Positions 17,509-27,716 of a stretch of 53,139 nucleotides of DNA are shown one piece after another. Each line of letters starts with the position of its first letter. The first letter of the stretch is position 1. The DNA is from an uncultured Eubacteriales bacterium. Lineage in GTDB: Bacteria > Bacillota > Clostridia > Christensenellales > CAG-314. The notes under the pieces were generated by a model that saw only the letters and a list, made by a program, of their open reading frames with translations, searched no databases and was not told the origin of the DNA. The position numbers and the translations under genes are program-made. The stretch covers positions 1 through 53,139 of the forward strand of contig CASEME010000003.1 of the NCBI GenBank assembly GCA_949289125.1. Reading direction: 5' to 3'.

Positions 17509-17577
17509 CCGTGCATCTCCCTGTTGACTTAAGAGTGTAAAAGTTGTCAATCGTTGTCGAAAAAAAGCCGCATAATT

Positions 17578-17613
17578 AAACTGCTTACTCTCCTTGTTGA
17601 AAGTAAGCAGTTT
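17578..17613. terminator. Hairpin after rpsU
   Basis: AAACTGCTTACT / AGTAAGCAGTTT, 12 bp. It lies 60 bp after the rpsU stop. The T tract on the minus strand is weak, so partial read-through into the coiled-coil gene is possible. Confidence 0.6.
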
Positions 17614-17670
17614 GTCTTTTGTAAAAAATTTGCATAACCGACGGTTGTTAACCCCCGATACACACCGATA

Positions 17671-17850
17671 TTAACCTTTGTTACTGCGTTTTCTTGCAGC
17701 TTCCGCCTTCTTTTTGCGTCTTACGCTGGGTTTCTCGTAATGCTCTCTTTTGCGGAGGTCGCCGATGATGCCGTCTCTTGCGCAACGTCTTTTGAATCTG
17801 CGCAATGCGCTGTCCAAAGTTTCGTTTTCACCAACTCTGATTGTAGACAT
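17671..17850 (-). CDS. rpsU: 30S ribosomal protein S21
   Basis: A 59-residue basic protein, [18 protein letters not shown]..., ending [14 protein letters not shown], the standard S21 sequence type and length. The start ATG 17850 has AGGGGGCGAGAAA upstream; the stop is TAA at 17673-17671. Its place after the HIT gene at the end of the dnaK cluster is conserved in Firmicutes. Confidence 0.96.
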   Translation of the reverse strand: MSTIRVGENETLDSALRRFKRRCARDGIIGDLRKREHYEKPSVRRKKKAEAARKRSNKG

Positions 17851-17892
17851 TTTCTCGCCCCCTTTACCGTTTAGGTTTCAAATCACCCTAAT

Positions 17893-17921
17893 ATTATTAC
17901 ACATTAAGCTATTGTTGTCAA
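17893..17921 (-). promoter_or_regulatory. rpsU promoter
   Basis: Minus strand TTGACA (17921-17916), 17-bp spacer, AATAAT (17898-17893). It allows S21 to be made independently of the upstream operon. Confidence 0.7.
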
Positions 17922-17937
17922 CACATTGACAAACAAA

Positions 17938-18339
17938 TTAAAACATTTTCAAACTCTGTTGTACTTTGCCCAAATCCATATCTTTTTTGGTACGCACAGG
18001 CAAATCTATGCCGTCGCCTTTCTTGCGCGGATAGATGTGGAAGTGAAGATGAAATACCTCTTGTTGAGCCGCACTTCCGCTTGAGTTGAGCACATTAACT
18101 CCCTCAAAGCCACACTGCTCCACATAGTGGCGGCTAATCTTCTGCACTGCCTCTATTACTGCGTCCAAATACTCTTTGGGGCAATCGAGCACATTGATAC
18201 AGTGCTGTTTGGGGATAACTAACGTATGACCTACTGCGTCACACGCAATGTCCAAAAAAGCGTAAACATGCTCGTCCTCATATATTTTGTAGGACGGGAT
18301 ACTGCCATCGATAATTTTGCAAAAAATACAGTCGTTCAT
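17938..18339 (-). CDS. HIT-family nucleotide hydrolase
   Basis: A 133-residue protein of the histidine-triad family (Hint branch), which splits phosphoramidate or dinucleoside substrates such as AMP-lysine. The triad is HLHFHIYP near residues 98-105. A CIFC metal-binding pair is at the N-terminus (C4, C7), seen in many Firmicute HIT proteins. The ATG overlaps the mtaB stop (ATGA), so it is coupled to the tRNA modification gene. The physiological substrate is unknown. Confidence 0.93.
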   Translation of the reverse strand: MNDCIFCKIIDGSIPSYKIYEDEHVYAFLDIACDAVGHTLVIPKQHCINVLDCPKEYLDAVIEAVQKISRHYVEQCGFEGVNVLNSSGSAAQQEVFHLHFHIYPRKKGDGIDLPVRTKKDMDLGKVQQSLKMF

Positions 18340-19574
18340 AGTAATTTTTCTCCTTTCATACCGTCGGCGTAAAGCTCGGTGAGTTTGAGCTTGACTACCT
18401 CACCTGCTTTGCACTCTCCGCTATAATATACTCTTACATAATTGGGCGTATAGCCTTCCCATATACCGTTGTTGCGCTGCTCCATCAGCACGTCGCATAC
18501 GCTATCTTTCATTTTGGTGCAAAATGCGTGCTTCAGTTGATACTTAATGGCAGTCAGTTGCTCGGCACGTTGCTTTTTGACAGTTGCGTCAACATCCGCC
18601 CATTTGTACGCAACAGTTCCCTCACGCGGTGAATAGGGAAAGACGTGAATATCTGCAAAGCCTATTTGTTGTACAAAATTGCAGGTCTTTTCAAACTCCT
18701 CGTCCGTTTCTCCGCAGAAGCCTACAATGACGTCGGTAGTGATTGCCGCATCGGGAAATACTTTGCGCACACGGCTTACTGCGTCGCTGTACTCTGCCGT
18801 AGTATATTTTCTGTTCATACGCTTTAGCACGCTGTCACAGCCGCTTTGCAAAGACAAATGAAAGTGTGGGCAAAAATTGATATTGGACAATGCTTGCAAA
18901 GTATCGTCCGTCACAACGCTTGCTTCCAAACTGCCCAAACGTATGCGTATATCCATACCACGCAATGCGTCAAACAGTTGGGGCAGACTTTCGCCCGTAT
19001 CTTTGCCGTACTGCGAAATATCTATACCAATAAGCACGGCTTCCAAACTACCGCAACTTGCAACCTCTCGCACTACATCGGCAATGCGCTTGCTTCTGCT
19101 ACGTCCTCTCAGATAGGGTACTATGCAGTAACTGCAGAAGTTGTTGCAACCGTCCTGAATTTTTACAAAAGCACGAGTGCGCTCCTGTATAGCGTCTGTA
19201 AAGTGCGTGTATACCGAAGGCAAGCTCTCCACATCGCAACCGCAATCGTTGAGATGTTTGGCAATATTTTCTTTGTCGGCAACTCCCTTGATAAAAGTTA
19301 CGTTGTCAATATTGGCAAACTGCGAGGCATTTTTTTGCGAGGCACAGCCCACCACAAGGATACGACATTGCGGGTTGAGCTTTCTTGCGCGCGCTATGGC
19401 TTGTCGGGACTTCTTTTCTGCCTCTTTGGTGATTGCACACGTGTTGACAATGAACACATCTGCCTTTTGAAGCCCGCAAAACACGTTGTGGCCGTCCTTT
19501 TGCAGCTCAGCAATTATTTGTTGACTTTCGTACAGATTGGTTTTGCAACCCAACGTAAACACCGAAATATCCAT
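18336..19574 (-). CDS. mtaB: tRNA (N6-threonylcarbamoyladenosine(37)-C2)-methylthiotransferase
   Basis: A 412-residue radical-SAM enzyme converting t6A37 to ms2t6A37 in tRNA. The N-terminal cluster cysteines are C10, C46 and C77; the radical-SAM motif is C143-x3-C147-x2-C150 in DGCNNFCSYC; a TRAM domain ends the protein. The ATG at 19574 overlaps the rsmE stop (TAATG), with GGAGG inside rsmE. Longer frames upstream overlap rsmE and lack support. The window also carries Sua5/TsaC, which makes the t6A precursor. Confidence 0.94.
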   Translation of the reverse strand: MDISVFTLGCKTNLYESQQIIAELQKDGHNVFCGLQKADVFIVNTCAITKEAEKKSRQAIARARKLNPQCRILVVGCASQKNASQFANIDNVTFIKGVADKENIAKHLNDCGCDVESLPSVYTHFTDAIQERTRAFVKIQDGCNNFCSYCIVPYLRGRSRSKRIADVVREVASCGSLEAVLIGIDISQYGKDTGESLPQLFDALRGMDIRIRLGSLEASVVTDDTLQALSNINFCPHFHLSLQSGCDSVLKRMNRKYTTAEYSDAVSRVRKVFPDAAITTDVIVGFCGETDEEFEKTCNFVQQIGFADIHVFPYSPREGTVAYKWADVDATVKKQRAEQLTAIKYQLKHAFCTKMKDSVCDVLMEQRNNGIWEGYTPNYVRVYYSGECKAGEVVKLKLTELYADGMKGEKLL

Positions 19575-20305
19575 TAGTCCACGTCCTCCGCAAGCAAACA
19601 ATCCATGACGGACAATGCGTACAAAGGTGCTGTTTCTGCACGCAAAATACGCTGTCCCAAACTTACGCACACCGCTCCTGCGTCCACGAGCAGTTGTTGT
19701 TCCTGCTCGGAAAAACCGCCTTCACTGCCTATTATCAAATTGTAACTTTTGCACTGTGTGCTAAGCTCTTGTTGCAACAACTTGCTGTGCTCTCTTTCGT
19801 AACAAAACAATGTTTTGCTATTGCCTTTTTTTATATCTTGCAACATCTGTGCAAATGTGCATGTGTGCACTTGTGCAACTACCGCCCTGCCACACTGCTT
19901 GCTTGCCTCAATGCTTATCTTGTTGAAACGAGCAAGTTTTTTGTCGTCCGTTTTGGACACTGTATATTTGCTGTCAAAAAACACTATTTTGTTGACGCCC
20001 AACTCCACTGCTTTTTGCACTACAAGGTCGTTTTTGTCCCCTTTCATAATGCCCATATACAATGTGACGTCAAAGCTGTTTTCTGCGTTGGACTGCCAAC
20101 TGTTGACAATATCAAGATACACCGCCTCATTGTCAAAGTGGGTAATAGTACAAAAGTGCTCCATACCGTCGTTGAAGCACACAAATACTTTGTCACCCTT
20201 TTTCATGCGCAATACTCTTGCTATATGATTGTATTCGTCAACAAGGCGAATTTTGTCGCCCTGTCTTTCCGATACGTCTGCAAAAAATCTGCGATACTCA
20301 GACAT
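19574..20305 (-). CDS. rsmE: 16S rRNA (uracil(1498)-N3)-methyltransferase
   Basis: A 243-residue SPOUT methyltransferase modifying 16S rRNA U1498. The PUA-like N-domain carries HIARVLRMKKGDKV. The C-terminal trefoil-knot region carries LIIGSEGGFSEQE and LGQRILRAETAPLYALS, the family signature. It overlaps prmA by 8 bases and mtaB by one base, as expected of this Firmicute operon. Confidence 0.95.
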   Translation of the reverse strand: MSEYRRFFADVSERQGDKIRLVDEYNHIARVLRMKKGDKVFVCFNDGMEHFCTITHFDNEAVYLDIVNSWQSNAENSFDVTLYMGIMKGDKNDLVVQKAVELGVNKIVFFDSKYTVSKTDDKKLARFNKISIEASKQCGRAVVAQVHTCTFAQMLQDIKKGNSKTLFCYEREHSKLLQQELSTQCKSYNLIIGSEGGFSEQEQQLLVDAGAVCVSLGQRILRAETAPLYALSVMDCLLAEDVD

Positions 20306-21221
20306 TGCCGTACACCATAAGAAGTGCGCTCCACTCCCCCTTGTCCTTGCGTTCTTTCAAAATAAAGCCAATATCGGTATAGCACTTAATAACTTTGTCC
20401 ACTCTGTCCGTCAATATGCCCGACAACACCAATCGGCTACCTTTGTTTACCTTGTCGCAGATATCTTGCGCCAACATATACAGTATGTCTGCCGTAAGGT
20501 TGGCAAACACTACATCAAACTTGCCGTCCACCTTATCCGTAAGATTGCCACACACTATGTCGACTTTGTCCGTCATATCATTGATGGACGCATTGTGTAC
20601 GGCTATATCTGTTGCCTGACTGTCTATATCTACCAATGTGGCGTGTTGGGCACCGCACAGTAGCGCAGACAAGCCCAATATACCACTGCCACAACCCACG
20701 TCCAGCACTTTGGCTCCCTTTAATTGCGCTTTGCCAAACAGCTCTATACACATAGAGGTAGTTTCGTGCTGACCTGTGCCAAAGGCTATGCCCGTATCCA
20801 ACATAAGTATGCGTTTTGTTTTGCTCTGCTCTTCTGTCGGCATAAGCCACTCGGGACATACCACTATGTCACCAATCTCTATAGGTTGAAAGTTGGCTTT
20901 CCAAGTTGCCACCCAACTGTCGTCCGATACAGTATCCACTTTTATTTCCAAACTACCACACTGCTCTTTGTCGAGGTGAGCAAACTGCTCTTTGAGATAC
21001 TCCAACACTTTGTCGGTATCTTGCTGTTTGCAGTATCCTTTTACCAATACACCCTGTGCATAAATAGCCTCTACATTGTCGTCCATATAGTCCCAACTTG
21101 CAGTCTTCAAATCGTTGATGTCGTATATGCTTACGCCATCAATACAAACTTCCTGCAAAAAGTAGGCAATAAGCTCTCCTGCTTCGCTTGTAGTTGTTAC
21201 CGTTATTTGCGAATATTCCAT
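20298..21221 (-). CDS. prmA: Ribosomal protein L11 methyltransferase
   Basis: A 307-residue SAM-dependent enzyme trimethylating L11. Motif I VLDVGCGSGIL and the post-I acid VDID are visible, plus the N-terminal substrate domain. Its ATG lies 8 bases after the padR-like stop, with a weak ribosome site, so its translation may depend on the gene before. In relatives dnaJ directly precedes prmA; here the padR-like gene is interposed. Confidence 0.94.
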   Translation of the reverse strand: MEYSQITVTTTSEAGELIAYFLQEVCIDGVSIYDINDLKTASWDYMDDNVEAIYAQGVLVKGYCKQQDTDKVLEYLKEQFAHLDKEQCGSLEIKVDTVSDDSWVATWKANFQPIEIGDIVVCPEWLMPTEEQSKTKRILMLDTGIAFGTGQHETTSMCIELFGKAQLKGAKVLDVGCGSGILGLSALLCGAQHATLVDIDSQATDIAVHNASINDMTDKVDIVCGNLTDKVDGKFDVVFANLTADILYMLAQDICDKVNKGSRLVLSGILTDRVDKVIKCYTDIGFILKERKDKGEWSALLMVYGNV

Positions 21222-21229
21222 ACCTGTAA

Positions 21230-21553
21230 TTATCCTATCAAAATGTCAATAAGACGTTTTGCATTTTCCCAAGCACGTTTGTTGGTTTCGTACAAAAGAC
21301 GTCCTTTGTCTGTAATTGTGTAATACTTGCGTGTTGCGCCTATGTTGTCGCCCCAAAAGCCTTTGATACACTCCATATCTTCCAATCTGTGGTAGGACGA
21401 ATACAAACTCTGCTCGTTGGGCACATACAAGTTGTCCGTCTTAGACGATATGTACTTGCGTATCTCGTTGCCGTACTTTACACCGTCCATCAACGCCGAC
21501 AACACAAAAGTGTCTATATGTCCGCGCAGCATATCTCCAGATATAATTTTCAT
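21230..21553 (-). CDS. PadR-family transcriptional regulator
   Basis: A 107-residue protein that fits PadR regulators: an N-terminal winged helix starting near LRGHIDTFVLSALMDGVKYG, GNEIRKYI, EQSLYSSYHRLEDMECI and the wing ATRKYYTITDKG. The C-terminal part is short, the small PadR type. The ATG at 21553 has AGGAGGG 5 bases upstream. It is inserted between dnaJ and prmA and has its own promoter, which lies within a perfect palindrome. Likely autoregulated; it would then also set transcription of prmA-rsmE-mtaB-HIT. Ligand unknown. Confidence 0.9.
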   Translation of the reverse strand: MKIISGDMLRGHIDTFVLSALMDGVKYGNEIRKYISSKTDNLYVPNEQSLYSSYHRLEDMECIKGFWGDNIGATRKYYTITDKGRLLYETNKRAWENAKRLIDILIG

Positions 21554-21582
21554 AACTACCCTCCTTACTATGTCTAACATAA

Positions 21583-21618
21583 ATAATACCACTTTACAGC
21601 AAATTTGTAAAGTGGTAT
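21583..21618 (-). promoter_or_regulatory. padR promoter embedded in a 13-bp perfect palindrome (operator)
   Basis: Minus strand TTTACA (21611-21606), 17-bp spacer, TATTAT (21588-21583). ATACCACTTTACA (21586-21598) and TGTAAAGTGGTAT (21606-21618) form a perfect inverted repeat with a 7-bp gap that covers -35 and part of -10. There is no T tract on either side, so an operator is more likely than a terminator. Confidence 0.75.
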
Positions 21619-21660
21619 GTCAATATCGGTATATTTTTTTATTTTCACTTTTTTCAGTGA

Positions 21661-22809
21661 TTATTTTTTGTATAACTTAGATATCTCGTCCAAAAAGTCC
21701 TTACGTTTTGGATAATTGCGCAAAGTACACTCTCTTTCAAAGTTTTGCAACAAGTCTTTTTGCGCTTTTGTGACACCGCGCGGTATCTCCACTTTTACCG
21801 TTACGTACAAGTCACCTACGTTGCCACGTCCCGTTTTGATACCCTTGCCTCTAAAGCGTACTACATCGCCGTTGCCTGTACCTTCGGGCAATTTGTGTAT
21901 AAACACACCATCAAGCGCAGGTATCTCTACCTCGCCACCGCACACTGCTGTACTGAATGCAACAGGTACGTCCACGTACAAATCGAGATTGTTGCGCTTA
22001 AACATCTTTGAAGGCATAACTTGCAACACCAACAACAAATTGCCGTTGGCGCCACTACCTTTTGCGCTGTTACCCTGTCCGGCAAGTTGCAATACTGTGC
22101 CGTTTTCCACGCCTGCAGGTATGGTGACGTTCATCACTTTGTTTTTGGTAGTTACACCCTTGCCACCGCACGACTTACAGTTGTAGGTAATAATTTTGCC
22201 CGTGCCGCCGCACTTGTCGCACGCGCCTACCGTTATTTGTTCGCCAAATATGGTGTTTTGTCTGTATCTTACTCTGCCAGAGCCACCGCACTTGTCGCAC
22301 GTTTTGACACTGTTGGCATCTTTTGCACCGCTACCCTGACACACAGGGCACTTTTCTGTACGTGAAAAACTGATACGCTTTTGACAGCCGAGAGCCGCTT
22401 CCATAAAGGTAAGTTGCAAAGTGTACGTTATGTCGCTACCCTGCTGATTGGCTGACGTTCTCGCACTGCGACGTGTACCGCCGCCAAACATTCCGCTAAA
22501 CATATCGAAAATGTCGTCAAAGCCCGTAGCACTAAAACCGCCGTTGCCGCCACCAAACGGATTGAATCCGCCCTGACCGCCAAAGCCGTCAAAGTCCATC
22601 TCTCCGTTGTCGTATTTTCTGCGCTTTTCGGGATCGCCAATTACCGAATATGCCTCGTTGCACTCTTTGAACTTCTCTGCCGCCTCCTTGTCATCAGGGT
22701 GAAGGTCGGGGTGATAAGTTTTTGCAAGTTTTCTGTAGGCAGACTTTATTTGGTCTTGCGTTGCGTCCTTACTAACGCCAAGTATTTGGTAATAATCTTT
22801 CTTAGGCAT
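21661..22809 (-). CDS. dnaJ: Chaperone protein DnaJ
   Basis: A 382-residue Hsp40 co-chaperone of DnaK. The J domain carries HPD at 33-35; a Gly/Phe region follows (FGGQGGFNPFGG); four CxxCxGxG zinc repeats are present (CPVCQGSG, CDKCGGSG, CDKCGGTG, CKSCGGKG); then two beta substrate-binding domains. ATG 22809 follows GAGGA at 11 bases. Unlike many relatives it has its own promoter and a structured leader between dnaK and dnaJ. Confidence 0.96.
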   Translation of the reverse strand: MPKKDYYQILGVSKDATQDQIKSAYRKLAKTYHPDLHPDDKEAAEKFKECNEAYSVIGDPEKRRKYDNGEMDFDGFGGQGGFNPFGGGNGGFSATGFDDIFDMFSGMFGGGTRRSARTSANQQGSDITYTLQLTFMEAALGCQKRISFSRTEKCPVCQGSGAKDANSVKTCDKCGGSGRVRYRQNTIFGEQITVGACDKCGGTGKIITYNCKSCGGKGVTTKNKVMNVTIPAGVENGTVLQLAGQGNSAKGSGANGNLLLVLQVMPSKMFKRNNLDLYVDVPVAFSTAVCGGEVEIPALDGVFIHKLPEGTGNGDVVRFRGKGIKTGRGNVGDLYVTVKVEIPRGVTKAQKDLLQNFERECTLRNYPKRKDFLDEISKLYKK

Positions 22810-22844
22810 TGTAATAAAATTCCTCAACAATAGTTGGTACACAC

Positions 22845-22895
22845 AAAGAGGAGTTGACCGCGCAACCACAGATTGCAGTGACGGTACCCCTCTTT
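22845..22895 (-). promoter_or_regulatory. Structured 5' leader of dnaJ
   Basis: On the minus strand AAAGAGG (22895-22889) pairs with CCTCTTT (22851-22845), with inner ACCG / CGGT and GCAA / TTGC helices: a compact stem of about 51 nt just downstream of a promoter. I do not recognise the class. It has no T tract, so it is not a simple terminator; an mRNA stability or temperature-sensing role is only a guess. Confidence 0.45.
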
Positions 22896-22908
22896 CTGCT
22901 ACCACTTA

Positions 22909-22937
22909 AGTGTAATGTAAATATTAGGCGTTGTCAA
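22909..22937 (-). promoter_or_regulatory. dnaJ promoter
   Basis: Minus strand TTGACA (22937-22932), 17-bp spacer, TACACT (22914-22909), starting right after the dnaK stop at 22943. Confidence 0.75.
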
Positions 22938-22942
22938 CTTGC

Positions 22943-24784
<1,842 letters not shown>

Positions 24785-24852
24785 TTAATGTGTATGATTT
24801 TTGCTGTTATAAAACTCTCTCAATGTGGTTGAAAGAGATTGTTGACTGTTTT

Positions 24853-25524
24853 CTATGCGCCTACTATTACTTCGGCATAGCGCAACACTTTGTCGCCCAT
24901 AAGGTAGCCTGTCTTGTACACTTCTACCACTTTGCCTTTGTTTTCCTCTCCCATATCGACTACGGACAACGCATTCATGGTAAGTGCGTCAAAGGTCTGT
25001 CCTTGTACTTCCAATTTGGTAACGCCCAACTCTGCAAGCGCCTTTTCAAAAGTAGTTATCATCATTTCCAATGCTACAAGTTCTTCGCTACCGATGTGTT
25101 GTTTGGCACGCACAAGGTCGTCCAAAACAGGCAACATTTTGATTACTGCGTCGCACACGCCTTGTTGCTTGTTAGCCTCGGCGTCCTGACGCATACGTCT
25201 GCGATAACTGTCAAAGTCTGCTTTCAAAGCAACAAGCTGATCGCGGTATTTGTCGCTGTTGTCGGCAGAGCTTTGCAGGCGTGCCACCGTTTTGTTGAGT
25301 TTGACAACTTCGTTGGTTAGACGCTCGTTGTCTGCTACTGTGTCGGCAAGGCACTGCTTGAGTTGCTTTAGCTCGTTTGCCACACTATCACAAGCAGTGT
25401 TGTCCGCACTTTGACACTGTTCTACATTTGTTGGTGCCGTGTCTTGCGTTTGTTGTGCGCAAGCTGTATCTTGGTGCGTGCTATGCGCTTGCTGATTGCG
25501 TTTATGTTTTTGCTTTTCGCTCAT
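24853..25524 (-). CDS. grpE: Nucleotide exchange factor GrpE
   Basis: A 223-residue dimeric co-chaperone that releases ADP from DnaK. A disordered Q/T/A-rich N-terminus (about 1-45), a long coiled coil (about 48-110) and the beta-wing domain (VQGQTFDALTMNAL, VVEVYKTGYLMGDKVLRYAEV). GATGAGGTGATACA precedes the ATG, 13 bp after hrcA. N-terminal poly-charged or Gln-rich tails are common in GrpE. Confidence 0.95.
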   Translation of the reverse strand: MSEKQKHKRNQQAHSTHQDTACAQQTQDTAPTNVEQCQSADNTACDSVANELKQLKQCLADTVADNERLTNEVVKLNKTVARLQSSADNSDKYRDQLVALKADFDSYRRRMRQDAEANKQQGVCDAVIKMLPVLDDLVRAKQHIGSEELVALEMMITTFEKALAELGVTKLEVQGQTFDALTMNALSVVDMGEENKGKVVEVYKTGYLMGDKVLRYAEVIVGA

Positions 25525-25537
25525 TGTATCACCTCAT

Positions 25538-26557
25538 CTATTTGTCTTGCAAAAGACTGTCCACTATCTTGCTTATCTTGTCGAGCACTGACACCACTTT
25601 GCTGTAGTTCATTCGTACAGGACCAATAACGCCTATGTTGCCGCTTACGTTGTCGCCAAGACGTATCTTTGCAGATACCGCAGAACATCCGTCCGGCATA
25701 TCGTCCTCAACGCCAATTTTGATAGTGACAGCTTTGTCATCCGAATCGTCTGTAAAAATTTCTGCCAACTGCTGTTTGTGCTCAAGCGTGCACAAAAACT
25801 TGCGCGCATGTTCCACATCATTGTACTCGCTGTGTTCAAATATCTTGTTGTTGCCATCAGTAATTACTTCCAAACCGTTGGCTATAGACACCTTGCGCAA
25901 AACGTCAATTATTTTTTTGAACAAAGCGTTGAACTGTTCAAACTCGCTGTTGACAAGCGCGTATGGATATTTGAAGTTGAGAAATTCGGAAACATGCTTG
26001 CCAACAAAAATTTTGTTGAGCCAATTTTCCGCACTCTTCAACATTGCTTCGGTAAAACCTTGCGGCAAATCCACAATGCCGTCCTTCAACAATCGCGCGT
26101 CGGTAACAATTACTACCAACATCTTACCGTTGGACAAGTCGAGCAATTTGATACTTGTTATTCTGTCGGACAAGTCTTCTTTGACCACTACTGACGTGTA
26201 GTTGGTAACGTCGCTAATAACATGTGCTACGCGCGCTACAACGTCCTCTATGTCACTTATCTTGCCCGAAAAGTAATGGTTGATAACGTCTATATCGTAC
26301 TGCGTCAAAGGGCTGTCGCTCATAAGCTCGTCTACATACATACGAAATGCCTTTTGCGAAGGCACACGACCTGCAGAGACGTGAGGCTGTACGAGATAAC
26401 CCATACTCTCCAACGCAGACAGCTCATTGCGAATAGTAGCCGAGGAACAATCGGGCAAACAATGTTGCTGTATCTCCTTGCTACTTATCGGTTGAGCACA
26501 CTCTATATATCCGTCCACTACTGCGCACAGTATTTTTTTCTTTCTGTCCGACAACAT
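25538..26557 (-). CDS. hrcA: Heat-inducible transcription repressor HrcA
   Basis: A 339-residue repressor of the class I heat-shock operon. The N-terminal winged helix contains SSATIRNELSALESMGYL; YVQPHVSAGRVPS-type motif follows (LVQPHVSAGRVPSQKAFRMY, 20 residues). ATG 26557 has AAGGGTG upstream. It is the first gene of hrcA-grpE-dnaK(-dnaJ) and binds the CIRCE element in its own leader, with GroEL-dependent activity known from the family. Confidence 0.95.
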   Translation of the reverse strand: MLSDRKKKILCAVVDGYIECAQPISSKEIQQHCLPDCSSATIRNELSALESMGYLVQPHVSAGRVPSQKAFRMYVDELMSDSPLTQYDIDVINHYFSGKISDIEDVVARVAHVISDVTNYTSVVVKEDLSDRITSIKLLDLSNGKMLVVIVTDARLLKDGIVDLPQGFTEAMLKSAENWLNKIFVGKHVSEFLNFKYPYALVNSEFEQFNALFKKIIDVLRKVSIANGLEVITDGNNKIFEHSEYNDVEHARKFLCTLEHKQQLAEIFTDDSDDKAVTIKIGVEDDMPDGCSAVSAKIRLGDNVSGNIGVIGPVRMNYSKVVSVLDKISKIVDSLLQDK

Positions 26558-26594
26558 AATTATCACCCTTGCTGTCAAATTGTTGAAATGACTG

Positions 26595-26621
26595 TTAGCA
26601 CTCTCATTGGTAGACTGCTAA
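26595..26621. promoter_or_regulatory. CIRCE operator
   Basis: TTAGCACTC (26595-26603), 9-bp spacer, GACTGCTAA (26613-26621). The consensus second arm is GAGTGCTAA, so there is one mismatch. It lies between the promoter and hrcA, in the 5' untranslated region. Confidence 0.92.
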
Positions 26622-26632
26622 TTTATAATAAA

Positions 26633-26661
26633 AATATAACACCAAGCCATACAAATGTCAA
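26633..26661 (-). promoter_or_regulatory. hrcA operon promoter
   Basis: Minus strand TTGACA (26661-26656), 17-bp spacer, TATATT (26638-26633). The CIRCE begins about 12 bp downstream of the -10. Confidence 0.85.
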
Positions 26662-27030
26662 CGATTTTGAGACACTTTTTATACAAAATTTTAGTGAAAA
26701 AATGTTTTCACCATGACGGTAAACTGTGCATAAAAATGTTATTCAAATTTTGTCGACACCGCTAACTCGGTGTTACGTATATAGTATAGATAGTTGTTTA
26801 TATTTTTATACGTGCCAATTTATTTTAATTTGCACAAATTACACATTGCCTTGTCAAAATACAAATGGTGCTCAAGCGATGTGCATTTTATATAATGTGC
26901 ACAGCTTATACAAGAATTTTGCAAAGGCTGTAACACTACTACACAATACAACACCGTTGTCGATTACAATTAGTAAGTAGCAAAAGTGCACTGCGCATTG
27001 AGTTGTGTTGTGAGTATTTTGTGCTACATA
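26662..27030. other. Intergenic region without a supportable gene
   Basis: Very AT-rich. I see hairpins GTGAAAA / TTTTCAC (26694-26711), ACACCG / CGGTGT (26756-26773) and GTGCA / TGCAC (26881-26902) but no T-tracts. Two short open frames lack ribosome sites and look non-coding. A small RNA is possible but not supported. Confidence 0.4.
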
Positions 27031-27059
27031 TTGCAGATTAATTTGTATAGATGTATAAT
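27031..27059 (+). promoter_or_regulatory. Promoter of the Nudix gene
   Basis: TTGCAG (27031-27036), 17-bp spacer, TATAAT (27054-27059), 25 bp before the ATG. Confidence 0.75.
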
Positions 27060-27084
27060 TGTACATATGTACGGAGATTGGAAT

Positions 27085-27561
27085 ATGGACATTTCTTTTG
27101 CAACAGACAAAGGTAAGTTTAATTACCGTGTATGCGCTGTTATTGTAAACAACGGCAAACTACTATGTATGCACGACTATCGCTCGCCATATTACTATTT
27201 GCCTGGCGGCAGAGTAATGATGGGCGAAACAGCCGAACAAGCAATAATAAGAGAGATTGAGGAAGAATTAGCAATATCTGCACGTATCAGCAGACCTTTG
27301 TGGCTAAACCAAGCATTTTTCAAAGAAGATGTGAGCGGCATTGACTATCACGAGTTGTGTATATATTTTCTTATAGATATATCAGATACCAACTTGCTTT
27401 CAAAAGGCGAACACTTTTGCGGACAAGAAGTTGACAAACAACACTACTTTGAGTGGATAGCGTTTGAACGACTGAAAGAAGAATATTTCTATCCGCTATT
27501 TATGAAAAAAGCAATATACCACCTACCTACTCAACTGACACTAATAACAGAAAGAGAATAA
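27085..27561 (+). CDS. Nudix hydrolase
   Basis: A 158-residue hydrolase of nucleoside-diphosphate derivatives. The Nudix box is complete, GRVMMGETAEQAII then REIEEELAI (about residues 46-69), providing the Mg2+-binding REUXEE core. ATG 27085 was chosen since ACGGAGA lies 7 bases upstream; an upstream ATG at 27067 overlaps this site. The substrate cannot be told from sequence. It stands alone, opposite to the neighbouring operons. Confidence 0.9.
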   Translation: MDISFATDKGKFNYRVCAVIVNNGKLLCMHDYRSPYYYLPGGRVMMGETAEQAIIREIEEELAISARISRPLWLNQAFFKEDVSGIDYHELCIYFLIDISDTNLLSKGEHFCGQEVDKQHYFEWIAFERLKEEYFYPLFMKKAIYHLPTQLTLITERE

Positions 27562-27600
27562 AAGAACACAAGCAATTACACCACACTGACAACAGCAACA

Positions 27601-27645
27601 AAAAGGAGCTATCGCACAACACTGCACGACAGCTCTTTTTTTGTT
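27601..27645. terminator. Terminator between the Nudix gene and guaA
   Basis: AAAAGGAGCT...AGCTCTTTTTTT hairpin with T tract on the plus side and A run on the left, so it can serve both converging genes. Confidence 0.8.
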
Positions 27646-27716
27646 CAAATAACTGCATATATTTACTGCCAAACGATATATGCAAGATTGCACATATCAG
27701 CACGCAATAGTTTGTG

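Noticed and set aside
26726..27066. Two short overlapping frames in the AT-rich intergenic region before the Nudix gene
   Set aside because: No Shine-Dalgarno, no recognisable domain, and composition like the non-coding surroundings.
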